Both the position numbers and the translations under genes were made by a program. A stretch of DNA of 64,000 nt. It comes from MPNO01 sp965200535 (GTDB lineage Bacteria; Pseudomonadota; Alphaproteobacteria; MPNO01). How positions within the stretch are numbered: position 1 is the first letter of the stretch; each line of letters opens with the position of its first letter. The notes beneath the pieces are model-generated. The model did not search any database, was not told where the DNA came from, and was given only the letters and a program-made list of their open reading frames with translations. The DNA lies in NCBI GenBank assembly GCA_965200535.1, contig CBDAUF010000002.1, positions 992,001 through 1,056,000 of the forward strand, given 5' to 3'. Positions 36,651-45,800 of this stretch are shown in pieces.

Positions 36651-36886
36651 TCGAGGAAGGCCCGCCGAATCACGGCGAGGCCGTTCCTCCCGACGGGGTC
36701 GAAGATAGCGGCCTCGGAGAGAACCTCCCGTCGATCCCCGCCCTGGTGAGCGACTACACGAATCGTCCGGACCTGTTCCTCGCCGAGGTCGAACGGCACG
36801 ATCCCGGGTTCATCATGAGAATGAACCAGTCGTCTATTGAGGACGCCGCGCAGGCCGATATTGCCCGGCCCGGGACGGCCCCATAG
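36647..36886 (+). CDS. Small hypothetical protein
   Basis: 79 residues. The second half (IPALVSDYTNRPDLFLAEVER) looks helical. It is coupled by ATGA overlap to the preceding gene and ends 35 bp before the quinone reductase gene. Function unknown; could be spurious. Confidence 0.42.
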   Translation: MIEEGPPNHGEAVPPDGVEDSGLGENLPSIPALVSDYTNRPDLFLAEVERHDPGFIMRMNQSSIEDAAQADIARPGTAP

Positions 36887-36921
36887 AGTGCCGTCCTTGG
36901 TTGCCGCGAAGGGACGTTGAC

Positions 36922-37548
36922 TTGGCTGAAACGGAGACGCTGCGGAACGACGAGCCGAGTTGCCTGCTCGTCTCCTGTCACCCGCTGGGCGACAGCCTCT
37001 GCCACCACCTGGTCGCCCGGGTCGAGGCGGGTCTGCAGGACAACGGCGTCGCCCACGAGCATCTCGATCTCTATCGGCGGGGGTTCGAGGCCGCCCTTTC
37101 CGCCGAGGAACGCGAGAGTTACTTCGGCGACGGTTTCGATCCCGCAAGGGTCAGCGCGGAGGTTGCCCAGTTGAAGCGGGCGGAGACATTGATCCTGGTC
37201 TTCCCGACCTGGTGGTTCGGCGCGCCGGCTCTGCTCAAGGGCTGGTTCGATCGGGTCTGGGCCCCCGATGTCGCGTTTGCCCATTCGCCGGACAAGCGCA
37301 AGATTCTCCCGATCCTCGACAATCTCCGCCATTGCCTCGCGATCACCACCCTGGCGTCGCCGTGGTTCGTCGACCGGCTGTTTCTGCGCCAGCCGGTGAA
37401 GCGGGTTCTCAAGGGCGCCATCCTCAAGGGCTGTGCGCCGCAGGCGACGCTCGAGATGCTGAGCCTTTACGATGTTGTCGGCATCGACGAACGGCGGCTC
37501 GAGGCGTTCCGCGGCAAGATCGACCAGGCCGTGGCGAGGATCCGCTGA
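36922..37548 (+). CDS. Flavodoxin-fold NAD(P)H quinone reductase
   Basis: 208 residues of the NQO1/MdaB-like family, which reduce quinones with two electrons. LLVSCHPLGDSLCHHLVARVE binds FMN/FAD phosphates, and LILVFPTWWFGAPALLKGWFDRV is the classic isoalloxazine-contact motif. TTG 36922 is preferred for its AAGGGA site 8 nt upstream; TTG 36901 is alternative. Its stop overlaps the next gene. It may reduce quinones formed by the neighbouring hydroxylase. Confidence 0.88.
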   Translation: MAETETLRNDEPSCLLVSCHPLGDSLCHHLVARVEAGLQDNGVAHEHLDLYRRGFEAALSAEERESYFGDGFDPARVSAEVAQLKRAETLILVFPTWWFGAPALLKGWFDRVWAPDVAFAHSPDKRKILPILDNLRHCLAITTLASPWFVDRLFLRQPVKRVLKGAILKGCAPQATLEMLSLYDVVGIDERRLEAFRGKIDQAVARIR

Positions 37549-38747
37549 GCAGGAGCGAAGACCGCGTTCTGGTCGCGGGCGCCGGTCCGGTCGGCAGCGT
37601 CGCCGCCCTGGCGCTGGCGCGGGCGGGGATCCCTGTCGCGCTCGTCGAGGCGGCGGACAGCCTTCCGCTCGACCTGCGCGCCTCGACGTTTCACCCGCCC
37701 ACGCTCGACATGCTGGACGAGCTCGGCGTCGTCGAGGCATTGATCGCGCAGGGGATTGTCTGCCCAATCTGGCAGAACCGCGATACCAGGCGCGGCATCG
37801 TCGCCGAATGGGATCTGGGCGTACTCAAGGACGACACCGGTCACCCGTACCGGGTGCAGGCCGAACAGTACAAGCTCAACGGACTCATCGTCGATATCCT
37901 GCGGACGATGCACGAGGCCGAAGTCCGGTTCTCGACCAGGGCGGTTGCCGCCCGCCAGGACGCCGATCGGGTACTGCTCGATGTCGAGGGGCCGGACGGC
38001 CGGGAGACCCTGGCCGGCCGCTACCTGATCGCCGCCGACGGGGCATCGAGCGCGATCCGGATCGACGCCGGTATCGCGTTTCCCGGCCTGACGTTTCCGG
38101 AACTGTGGCTCTGCACCAGTACGGAGTACGACTTCTCGGCGCATTTCGAGAACCTGGCTCCGATCGCCTATGTCGCCGACCCGGAATCGTGGTTCGTGTT
38201 CGTGCGCGTACCCGGGCTCTGGCGGCTGCTGATGCCTACCAGGCCGGGCGAAACGGCCGAGGACCTGGTGAGCGAAGAGACCGTACAGACCCGGATGCAT
38301 GCGGTCTGTCCGAAGGACGGCCCCTACGAGACCTACCACCGGACCGCCTACTCGGTGCACCAGCGGGTCGCGGAAACCTATCGGAAGGGGAGGATCTTCC
38401 TCGCCGGCGACGCGGCCCATATCAACAACCCGCTCGGCGGTATGGGCATGAACGGCGGCATCCACGACGCCGTCAACCTGTGCGGCAAGATCATCCGGGT
38501 GTGGCGCGGCGAGGCGGATGAGGCGCTGTTCGACCTGTACGATGCCCAGCGCCGTCCGATTGCAGTCGAGTACGTCCAGGCGGCGACGCTTCGCAACAAG
38601 GCGCTGCTGGAGGAGGCCGACCCGGCCGTGCGCGAACAACGGCTCGACGAGCTCCGCCGCCAGGCGGAGGATCCGGTCGAGGCGCGCGCGTTCCTGCTGC
38701 GCTCATCGATGATCGCGGCGCTCAGACGGGCGGACGCGATCGCCTGA
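37545..38747 (+). CDS. FAD-dependent aromatic hydroxylase (PheA/TfdB/MhpA family)
   Basis: A group A flavin monooxygenase of about 400 residues. VLVAGAGPVGSVAALALARAG is the FAD GxGxxG motif, ASTFHPPTLDMLDELG and the DG motif (LIAADGASSAIR) follow, and GRIFLAGDAAHINNPLGGMGMNGG is the second FAD motif. No ATG, GTG or TTG gives a full N-terminus; CTG 37545, overlapping the quinone-reductase stop, gives SRSEDRVLVAGAG and is the only reasonable start. This is rare and could hide a sequence error. Operonic with the quinone reductase. Confidence 0.88.
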   Translation: MSRSEDRVLVAGAGPVGSVAALALARAGIPVALVEAADSLPLDLRASTFHPPTLDMLDELGVVEALIAQGIVCPIWQNRDTRRGIVAEWDLGVLKDDTGHPYRVQAEQYKLNGLIVDILRTMHEAEVRFSTRAVAARQDADRVLLDVEGPDGRETLAGRYLIAADGASSAIRIDAGIAFPGLTFPELWLCTSTEYDFSAHFENLAPIAYVADPESWFVFVRVPGLWRLLMPTRPGETAEDLVSEETVQTRMHAVCPKDGPYETYHRTAYSVHQRVAETYRKGRIFLAGDAAHINNPLGGMGMNGGIHDAVNLCGKIIRVWRGEADEALFDLYDAQRRPIAVEYVQAATLRNKALLEEADPAVREQRLDELRRQAEDPVEARAFLLRSSMIAALRRADAIA

Positions 38748-38757
38748 CAGCCTCGAC

Positions 38758-39951
38758 TCAGGCCGCAGCGCGCGCCGCCTCCAGGCCGGCATAGTTGTCG
38801 TCGTCGAGAGCGCGCACGCCGGGCATCACCCGTTCTGCAAAGAGTTCGATGTTCTTCCGCGTGAGATCGGCCGGCAGGGTTGCGAACTGCATCATGGCGA
38901 CGAAGTTCTGGAAACCGGTCATCCGGTGCGCCTCGGTCAGCCGCTTGAGAACCGTCTCCGGGCTGCCGCAGATGAACGTGCCGATATCGACGGGCTGCTC
39001 GATCGTCGGTCCCTGGCCGCCGCGCAGTTGACGCTTGTGCTTCAGCACTCCCTTGAGAGAGGCCTGGCTGAGATAGCCGGGCGGAAAGTGCATCTCCATC
39101 GGCATGTTGAGGAACTTGGCGAAGAACGCCTCGATGTGGGGCCGGGCTTCCTCGACGGCCTGTTCGTCGGTCGCGGCGACATAGGTCGGAGCGGCCCAGC
39201 CGATCTGGCTCGACGCCGCCGCGTAGCCGTGTTTCTGCTGCGCTGTCGCGCGGTACATGTTTAGATAGCGCGCCACTGAGGCAAACGGGCTGTAGGTCTG
39301 GAGATAGACGTAGCGCCGGTCCGGATGCGAGGCCCATTCGATGGTCTCGGTCGAGCCCTGAGACGGGCACCAGATCGGCGGATGGGGCTGCTGGTAAGGG
39401 CGCGGCCAGAGGTTCACGTACTCGAAGTGGTAGTGCTTGCCCTCGAACGCGAACGGCCCCTCCTCGGTCCACGCGCGGACGACGAGTTCGTGCGCTTCCT
39501 GGTGGCGCGCGAGAGACTGGGTCGGATTGCCGCCCATCGAGTAGTACTCGGCGCCGATCCCGCGGACGAAACCGGAAATCAGCCGTCCTTCGGTGATGCA
39601 GTCGATCATCGCGTGCTCCTCCGCCAGCGTCAGCGGGTGTTCGCGGAGGCAGAAGGCGTTTCCGAGAATGGTGATCTTCGCTCGAGACGTACGGCGCGAG
39701 AGCGCCGACGCCATGACCACCGGCGAGGGCATCAGCCCGTAGGCGTTCTGGTGGTGCTCGTTGACGCAGACCCCGTCGAAGCCGGCCGCCTCGGCGAACT
39801 CGAGCTCATCCAGATACCGGTTGTAGAGGACATGACCGCGCTCGGGGTCGAACAGCCGGTTGGGAAGCACCACCCAGGCCGCCTTGTGCTTCGCCCTTTC
39901 CGCCATGTCGAGATCGCCGTAGGGCATCAGGTGAAACGAAAAGACCTCCAT
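38758..39951 (-). CDS. LLM-class flavin-dependent oxidoreductase
   Basis: A 397-residue luciferase-fold monooxygenase. N-terminal MEVFSFHLMPYGDLD, then GVCVNEHHQNAYGLMPSP with the active-site His pair common in alkanal monooxygenase-like proteins, and ITEGRLISGFVRGIGAEYY. It ends 10 bp from the convergent FAD hydroxylase. Substrate unknown. A partner flavin reductase is not adjacent. Confidence 0.9.
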   Translation of the reverse strand: MEVFSFHLMPYGDLDMAERAKHKAAWVVLPNRLFDPERGHVLYNRYLDELEFAEAAGFDGVCVNEHHQNAYGLMPSPVVMASALSRRTSRAKITILGNAFCLREHPLTLAEEHAMIDCITEGRLISGFVRGIGAEYYSMGGNPTQSLARHQEAHELVVRAWTEEGPFAFEGKHYHFEYVNLWPRPYQQPHPPIWCPSQGSTETIEWASHPDRRYVYLQTYSPFASVARYLNMYRATAQQKHGYAAASSQIGWAAPTYVAATDEQAVEEARPHIEAFFAKFLNMPMEMHFPPGYLSQASLKGVLKHKRQLRGGQGPTIEQPVDIGTFICGSPETVLKRLTEAHRMTGFQNFVAMMQFATLPADLTRKNIELFAERVMPGVRALDDDNYAGLEAARAAA

Positions 39952-40003
39952 AACTCCTCCCTGTAAGCGGAACCGCGGCGTTTCTGCCGCCGCACCGCCG
40001 GCG

Positions 40004-41128
40004 TCAGCGGGCTCCGGGCGCGGGCCTGCGTTGCCCCGCCTGCTCCATCAGCGGCAGCACCTGATCGATCCACTGGGCCAGTTCGGTCTTGTAATCGACC
40101 CAGGACATCAGCACCCCGTCGATCCCGACCTCCAACAGCTTGTCGATTTCCGCGACGATGGTTTCCGGCGTGCCGACCAGCGGGTAGCCGCCGTGGCCCG
40201 CGATGAAGTGAAAGCGGAACTCGTCGAGCACCTTGGGGTCCAGGGTCTTCGACTGCATGCCGAAGATCTCGAGCAGGTTGTCGACGGCCTCGTAGTCGCC
40301 TTTCCGGCGGACGTAGTAGTCCAGATAGTCCTGCGCTTCCTTGTCGGTGTCGCGGCAGACGACATAGACGTGGATCCAGCTCTGGACCTCGCGCCCGGCG
40401 GCGCGCGCGGTCGCCTTGAGCCTGTCGATCTGCGCCTTCCCCGCCTCGGCTTCGTGCTCCTTGAGGATGACGAAGTTCATATCGGCCTGGGTGGCGGCGA
40501 AATGCTGTCCGGCCGGCGATCCGCCGGCGTTCATCACGGGCAGCCGCGGCTGCACCGGCTTGGGTTCGCTCCAGACGTTCCGCGCCGTGAACCAGCGGCC
40601 CTCGAAATCGAATTCACCCTGCTGGCTCCAGATTCGCCGGGCGAAGTCGAGCCACTCGGTCGCGTATTCGTAACGCACGTCGTGTTCGCGCCATTCCGCG
40701 CCGAACATCTCGAACTCGTTCTTGAACCAGCCGCAGACGATGTTGAGTCCGAACCGTCCGCCGGAAATATGGTCGATGGTGGCGCACTGCTTGGCGGCCG
40801 CCACCGGGTGCACGAGGGGCACGTGCGAGGTCGAGAAGATGCAACTGTAGTCGGTGACCGCGGCGACCGCCGATGCCCAGGTGTAGGTTTCGAAGGTCCG
40901 GTTGTTGAAATTTGTCGGCCCGCCGTAACCCTTCCAGCGCGCAACCGGCAGCAGGACCTCGATCCCCGCCCGGTCGGCCATCACCGCGACCTCCCGCGTG
41001 TCGGGCCAGTTCATCTCCCATGTGTTCTCGGCCGTGGTGATCGTCGAGCCGTGGCTGCAGTTCATCGCGATGATGCCGAGCTTCATCCTGTTGTCGTTGA
41101 ACAGCGGGTTGGTCGACGCGGCTGTCAT
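40004..41128 (-). CDS. LLM-class monooxygenase (RutA/SfnG-like)
   Basis: 374 residues from ATG 41128. MKLGIIAMNCSHGSTIT begins after a short leader; RWKGYGGPTNFNNRTFETY and HISGGRFGLNIVCGWF follow. This resembles the RutA/SfnG/DszA-type branch, whose members open pyrimidine rings or cleave C-S bonds; the reaction here is not known. It is divergent from the DUF1185-enamidase pair, which fits a role in N-heterocycle opening. 52 bp separate it from the other LLM gene downstream, so the two are likely co-transcribed. Confidence 0.88.
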   Translation of the reverse strand: MTAASTNPLFNDNRMKLGIIAMNCSHGSTITTAENTWEMNWPDTREVAVMADRAGIEVLLPVARWKGYGGPTNFNNRTFETYTWASAVAAVTDYSCIFSTSHVPLVHPVAAAKQCATIDHISGGRFGLNIVCGWFKNEFEMFGAEWREHDVRYEYATEWLDFARRIWSQQGEFDFEGRWFTARNVWSEPKPVQPRLPVMNAGGSPAGQHFAATQADMNFVILKEHEAEAGKAQIDRLKATARAAGREVQSWIHVYVVCRDTDKEAQDYLDYYVRRKGDYEAVDNLLEIFGMQSKTLDPKVLDEFRFHFIAGHGGYPLVGTPETIVAEIDKLLEVGIDGVLMSWVDYKTELAQWIDQVLPLMEQAGQRRPAPGAR

Positions 41129-41257
41129 GCGATGGCTCTCCCGGACGCCGGGCGCAGTGTGCCCATTACCGGCCGACCGCGCCAGCCGCCCGCGGTTCCA
41201 TGATCGGGGCCGCGGGTCTAGGATCGCGGCCGATACCGTTGCGAAAGGCCCCCCGTC

Positions 41258-41833
41258 ATGCATGTCAGGAAGCTGTTCACCGCTGTCGACGAGGCCATGA
41301 GCGAGATGGGCCGGGAGGCGGACGAGCCGCTCAGGAAGGTGGCAGTCGTCGCGGTGGTCAAGAATCCGCTGGCGGGGCAGGGCTATGTCGAGGATCTGGG
41401 CGAACTGATCGATGCCTCGACCGCAATCGGCGAGCGGATTTCCCGTATGGCGGTCGAGGCGCTGAGGCCGTATGCGCCCGACAGCTACGGCAAGGCCGCG
41501 CTCATCGGGACGGCAGGCGAGCAGGAGCACGGGGTCGCCATGCTGACCACGGTCTACGGCAACGCGATGCGGGAGGCGGTGGGCGGCGGCAAGGCCTGGA
41601 TCTCTTCCTTTACCAAGCGCGCCTGCCCCGGCGAGTCGATCGATATCCCGCTTGCCCACAAGGACGCGCTCTACGTCCGGTCGCATTACGACGGGATGAG
41701 CGTGATGGTGCCCGACGCGCCTCTGCCGGACGAGATCGCGGTGATCTGCTGCATCGCCAACCGGGGCCGGCTCAACCACCGTGTCGGCGGGCTCGGGAAG
41801 GAAGACGCCAAGGGCGAGGACGGGCTGGTCTAG
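41258..41833 (+). CDS. DUF1185 amino-acid-synthesis-like protein
   Basis: 191 residues. The patterns KVAVVAVVKNPLAGQGYVEDL and AALIGTAGEQEHGVAML match the DUF1185 ('amino acid synthesis') family, of which no reaction is firmly known; members often lie next to LLM monooxygenases and amidohydrolases. The next gene, an enamidase homologue, starts 29 bp later. Confidence 0.85.
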   Translation: MHVRKLFTAVDEAMSEMGREADEPLRKVAVVAVVKNPLAGQGYVEDLGELIDASTAIGERISRMAVEALRPYAPDSYGKAALIGTAGEQEHGVAMLTTVYGNAMREAVGGGKAWISSFTKRACPGESIDIPLAHKDALYVRSHYDGMSVMVPDAPLPDEIAVICCIANRGRLNHRVGGLGKEDAKGEDGLV

Positions 41834-41862
41834 CCGCCGGCTGAACCGGGGAGAACCAGAGG

Positions 41863-43062
41863 ATGAAGACCGCAATCGTCAATCTTGACACCATCGTCAC
41901 CGGCGACTGGCGGGATCCGGTCGCATCCGGCGACTCGATCCTGATGGAGGACGGGCGGATCGCGGCGGTGGGCGCCGTCGAAGCGTCCCGGATCGAGGCG
42001 TGCGATGTCGTCCTCGACGCCGGCGGCATGACCGCGATGCCGGGGATGATCGATTCCCAGGTGCACAACACGTTCGGCGACTACACCCCGCGCCAGAAGA
42101 CGGTGGGTTTTCTCGAGAGCTATCTGCACGGCGGCACCACCACCTCGATCACCGCGTGCGAGGTCCATGTGCCGGGAAGGCCCAGCGACCCCGAGGGGGT
42201 GAAGGCGCTCGCCGTCGCCGCCAAGAAGTGCTTCGACAACTTCCGGCCCGGCGGCATGCGGGTGCATGCGGGCGCGGTCATCCTCGAGCCCGGGCTCTCG
42301 GCGGACGATTTCCGGGAGATGGCCGACAAGGGCATCTGGCTCGCCAAGGCGGGCTTCGGCAGGTTCGAAACGCCTTTCGAATACACGCCCTATGTCCGTT
42401 TGGCGCAGGCGGCCGGGATGATCGTCAACTGCCACACCGGCGGCGCGTCGATCCCCGATTCGTCGGCGATCACCGGTAAGCATCTGATGGACATGCGCCC
42501 GGATGTGTCGTTCCACGTCAACGGCGGCCCGGTGGCGATGCCGGACGAGGACTTCGCACCCATCGTGAACGAGACGGATATCGCGTTGCAGATATGCCAG
42601 GCCGGCAATATCCGCACGGCGCTCCTGTGTCTCAACCTCGCGGTCGAGGCCGATCAGTACGACCGTTTTCTGATCGCGACGGACACGCCGACGGGCACCG
42701 GCGTGATGCCGCTCGGCATGATCAAGTCGGTCTGCGAACTGTCGTGCCTTTCGGATTATTCCGCGGAGATGATCATCGCCGCCGCTACCGGCAATGTCGC
42801 CAAGATCTACCGGCTGGACACCGGTTTCCTGAAGCCGGGGCTCGAGGCCGACGTGCTGGTGCTCGACGCACCGCTCGGCTGCTCCAAGGACGATGCCCTG
42901 GGCTCGATCAAGAACGGCGACTTCCCGGCGATCGCCGCCTGCTTCACCTCCGGTATTCCCCGCTTCATCGGCCGCAGCCGTAACACCCCGCCGCCCACGC
43001 GGAAGACCCGCATCGTCAAAAACAACCAGCCCAACATGTTCTCGCCCGCTGCCCATGTTTAG
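41863..43062 (+). CDS. Enamidase-like amidohydrolase (6-oxotetrahydronicotinate hydrolase family)
   Basis: 399 residues. It has the body of the enamidase of nicotinate fermentation: PRQKTVGFLESYLHGGTTT, then PGRPSDPEGVKALAVAAKK, VHAGAVILEPGL, NCHTGGASIPDSSAITG, and the C-terminal PLGCSKDDALGSIKNGDFP and SRNTPPPTRKT (all recalled family landmarks). Enamidase hydrolyses a cyclic enamide and releases ammonia. The first metal motif, normally HxH, reads DSQVHN here: Gln replaces the first His. CIATDTPTGTG-like IATDTPTGTG supplies the catalytic Asp. It suggests N-heterocyclic amide opening in this cluster. Confidence 0.85.
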   Translation: MKTAIVNLDTIVTGDWRDPVASGDSILMEDGRIAAVGAVEASRIEACDVVLDAGGMTAMPGMIDSQVHNTFGDYTPRQKTVGFLESYLHGGTTTSITACEVHVPGRPSDPEGVKALAVAAKKCFDNFRPGGMRVHAGAVILEPGLSADDFREMADKGIWLAKAGFGRFETPFEYTPYVRLAQAAGMIVNCHTGGASIPDSSAITGKHLMDMRPDVSFHVNGGPVAMPDEDFAPIVNETDIALQICQAGNIRTALLCLNLAVEADQYDRFLIATDTPTGTGVMPLGMIKSVCELSCLSDYSAEMIIAAATGNVAKIYRLDTGFLKPGLEADVLVLDAPLGCSKDDALGSIKNGDFPAIAACFTSGIPRFIGRSRNTPPPTRKTRIVKNNQPNMFSPAAHV

Positions 43063-43121
43063 GGGCTGGCGGGGGCCGGCGGGCGGTTGACGGCACCGCA
43101 GGCGGCCCGCAAAATCCATCT

Positions 43122-43937
43122 ATGGACACTCTGTACGCAGACCGTACGGAAGGCCGCGAACCCTTTGCCAACACCGGGCTGGGCGGGAATATCCGCGCGG
43201 TAGAGCGGGCCGTCGATGTCCTCGACGCGCTTGCGGCCGAACGCGGCGCCCTCAGCGTCACCGACCTCGAGCGCATGCTCGGGCTCAGCCGGCCGACGCT
43301 GTACCGCCTGTTGAGGACGCTGGAGTCCAAGGGTCTCGTCAGGTCTTTCGGAACGCCGCTCCGCTACGCCCTCGGACCGCGGGTCGTCGCGCTCGGCGGC
43401 GCCTGGCTCGCAGGCGACGACCTGGTTTCGGCCGCCCAGAGCCATATCGCCCGGCTGTGGCGGGAAACCGACGAAACGGTGGCGCTGTTCGTCCGGGCTT
43501 CGCCGGTCGAAAAACTCTGCGTCCAGGAGCTGACCAGCCGCCAGGCGCTGGTATTCACCCGCGGTGCGGGCTTTTCCGAGCCGATGACGGCCGGCGCTTC
43601 CGGGAAGGTCATGCTCGCCCACATGCCGACGGACGATATCGAACCGGTTCTCGCCGCCGTCGCCGACGATGGGGAGCGCGCGGCGCTGATGACCGAACTC
43701 GGCGGGATCCGGCGCCGCGGGCACTGTGTCTCGATCGGCAGCATCATTGCCGGCGCCATTTCGATCGCCGCGCCGGTGTTCGACGCGGGAGGCCGCGTCA
43801 CCGCATCGATTTGTCTGTTCGGGCCGGAGGTGCGGCTCGATGAGGAGACGCGGGAGAGGATCGCGCGGCGGGTGATGGAGACCGCCGCGACCGTGTCGGC
43901 GGCGCTCGGCCACCGGCCGGGCCTCGCGGCGGAATAA
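43122..43937 (+). CDS. IclR-family transcriptional regulator
   Basis: 271 residues. A winged helix-turn-helix (about 20-85: AVDVLDALAAERGALSVTDL, GLSRPTLYRLLRTLESKGLV) and a C-terminal effector domain (FVRASPVEKLCVQELTSRQ, GASGKVMLAHM, GSIIAGAISIAAPVFD). IclR proteins commonly control aromatic-acid catabolism. The gene precedes the benA-like gene by 16 bp in the same direction, so it may be co-transcribed and control this and other operons. Confidence 0.93.
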   Translation: MDTLYADRTEGREPFANTGLGGNIRAVERAVDVLDALAAERGALSVTDLERMLGLSRPTLYRLLRTLESKGLVRSFGTPLRYALGPRVVALGGAWLAGDDLVSAAQSHIARLWRETDETVALFVRASPVEKLCVQELTSRQALVFTRGAGFSEPMTAGASGKVMLAHMPTDDIEPVLAAVADDGERAALMTELGGIRRRGHCVSIGSIIAGAISIAAPVFDAGGRVTASICLFGPEVRLDEETRERIARRVMETAATVSAALGHRPGLAAE

Positions 43938-43953
43938 CCGGACGGAGGGGGCG

Positions 43954-45291
43954 ATGGACGGAACCGGCTATCCCGGCGGCTTCGGCGATCTGGTCGATGA
44001 CCGGGTGGACGAGGGGATCTTCAGGGTCGACCGGTCGATCTATACCGACGAGGCGATCTTCGAGACCGAGATCGAGCGGATCTTCGAGGGGGGATGGGTT
44101 TTTCTCTGCCACGAGAGCCAGGTCGAGAAGCCGGGCGACTACTTCGCCACCGAAATCGGTCGCCAGCCGGTCTTCGTCATGCGCCAGAAGGACGGATCGC
44201 TCGGCTGTTTCATCAACGCCTGTTCGCACCGCGGCGCGCTGCTCACCCCGTTCAGGCAGGGAAACGCGCGCGCTCTCACCTGCCGTTTCCACGGCTGGGC
44301 CTACGATCTCGGCGGGCGCTGCATCAGGATCAAGAATCAGGAGTCCGGCTTCCCCGATCCGGCGTTCTCGCGCGACCGCTTCGACCTGCGCCGGATCGGT
44401 GCGCTCGACTCGTACAAGGGGTTCGTGTTCGGCAGCCTGGCGGGGCAGGTGCCCCCGCTCGAGGATTATCTCGGCGCGGCGCGGCGCTGGATCGACCTGC
44501 TGGCCGACCAGGCGCAGAACGGGCTCGAGGTCGTCCCCGGCAGTTCCACCTACCTGATCCGCGGCAACTGGAAACTGCAGGCCGAGAATAGCGTCGACGG
44601 CTATCACGTGACCACGGTTCACCGCGTTTTCGCTTCGACCATCTCCAACCGCGAGATCCGCGACGCCACCGCCGGCATGCGCCAGACCGAGGCCGGACGC
44701 ATCAAGGGCAACGTGCCGACGGGCGCCTACGACCTCGGCAACGGCCACATGGCGATCTGGGCGCTGCACACCACGCCGCAGGTGCGCCCGATCTACGAAG
44801 CGCGCGAGTGGCTCGAGAGCAATCTCGACCCCGTCGACGTCGACTGGATCCTCAACCGCGGCCGCAATCTCTACCTGTTCCCCAACGTCATGCTGATGGA
44901 CAACCCGTCGACGCAGATCCGGCTGATCAAGCCGGTGTCGCCGGACCTTGCCGAGGTGACGGTCTACTGCATCGCGCCGAGGGGAGAGAGCCGGGCGGCG
45001 CGGGCGGCGCGTCTCAGGAAATTCGAGGACTTCTACCTCACCGCGGGCATGGCGACCTCGGACGACGTCGCGGCGCTGGAAGCCGTCCACGACGGGTCGT
45101 TCGGGCGCCTCAGCCGGTGGAACGAGGTGACCCGCGGCCTGCCCGATCTCATCGTCGGCCCGGACCGGGATGCTAGCGAACTCGGCTTCGCGCCCGCAGC
45201 GTGCTGCCCCGACTGGGACCACGAGGGGCTGTTTCACGGCTTCTACAGGGCCTGGCTCGGGCGGATGGAGCATGGGGCCGCCGCAGGATGA
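43954..45291 (+). CDS. BenA/XylX/AntA-type dioxygenase large subunit
   Basis: 445 residues. Rieske ligands are C90, H92, C110 and H113 (NACSHRG, CRFHGW), and the iron site is D215-x2-H218-x4-H223 (DGYHVTTVH). IERIFEGGWVFLCHESQVEKP and GSSTYLIRGNWKLQAEN are typical of benzoate/anthranilate/toluate 1,2-dioxygenases, which form cis-dihydrodiol acids. Benzoate-type substrate is inferred only by family. ATG overlaps nothing; its stop overlaps the beta subunit by 4 nt. Confidence 0.92.
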   Translation: MDGTGYPGGFGDLVDDRVDEGIFRVDRSIYTDEAIFETEIERIFEGGWVFLCHESQVEKPGDYFATEIGRQPVFVMRQKDGSLGCFINACSHRGALLTPFRQGNARALTCRFHGWAYDLGGRCIRIKNQESGFPDPAFSRDRFDLRRIGALDSYKGFVFGSLAGQVPPLEDYLGAARRWIDLLADQAQNGLEVVPGSSTYLIRGNWKLQAENSVDGYHVTTVHRVFASTISNREIRDATAGMRQTEAGRIKGNVPTGAYDLGNGHMAIWALHTTPQVRPIYEAREWLESNLDPVDVDWILNRGRNLYLFPNVMLMDNPSTQIRLIKPVSPDLAEVTVYCIAPRGESRAARAARLRKFEDFYLTAGMATSDDVAALEAVHDGSFGRLSRWNEVTRGLPDLIVGPDRDASELGFAPAACCPDWDHEGLFHGFYRAWLGRMEHGAAAG

Positions 45292-45794
45292 CCGCCGACG
45301 GCATCGACGCCGGGCTGGAACGCGAGGTCGCGGCCCTGATCAATCGGGAGGCCATGCTGCTCGACCGGCGCCGCTGGGACGAATGGATCGACCTGTACGC
45401 CGAGGACGCGGTGTACTGGGTGCCGGCCTGGGCGAACGAGGAAGAGACCACGACCGACCCGGATACCCAGCTCAACCTGATCTACCTCCGCAACCGCGGC
45501 GGGCTCGAGGACCGGGTGTTCCGGATCGAATCGCGTGATTCCTATGCCTCGGTTCCCCTCGACCGCACGGTCCACCTGATCGGCAACATTCTGGTCGAGA
45601 GCGCCGACGGCGACGCCGTAGAGGCGTCCGCCAACTGCATCGTCCACGTCTACGGCAAGAAGGGGCCGGCCACCCGGGGCAGCCTCTACGACTTCGCGTT
45701 CCGGCGGATCGACGGCGCGCTGAAGATCGTGCGCAAGAAGATCACCTTCATCGACGACCGGCTCGAAGGGCCGATCGACATCTATCACCTGTAG
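45288..45794 (+). CDS. BenB-type dioxygenase small subunit
   Basis: 168 residues with NREAMLLDRRRWDEWIDLY and the C-terminal LKIVRKKITFIDDRLEGPIDIYHL-type end (cited in part: KKITFIDDRL, IDIYHL). It pairs with the preceding large subunit. ATG 45288 overlaps its stop by 4 nt. Confidence 0.93.
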   Translation: MTADGIDAGLEREVAALINREAMLLDRRRWDEWIDLYAEDAVYWVPAWANEEETTTDPDTQLNLIYLRNRGGLEDRVFRIESRDSYASVPLDRTVHLIGNILVESADGDAVEASANCIVHVYGKKGPATRGSLYDFAFRRIDGALKIVRKKITFIDDRLEGPIDIYHL

Positions 45795-45800
45795 AGACCG

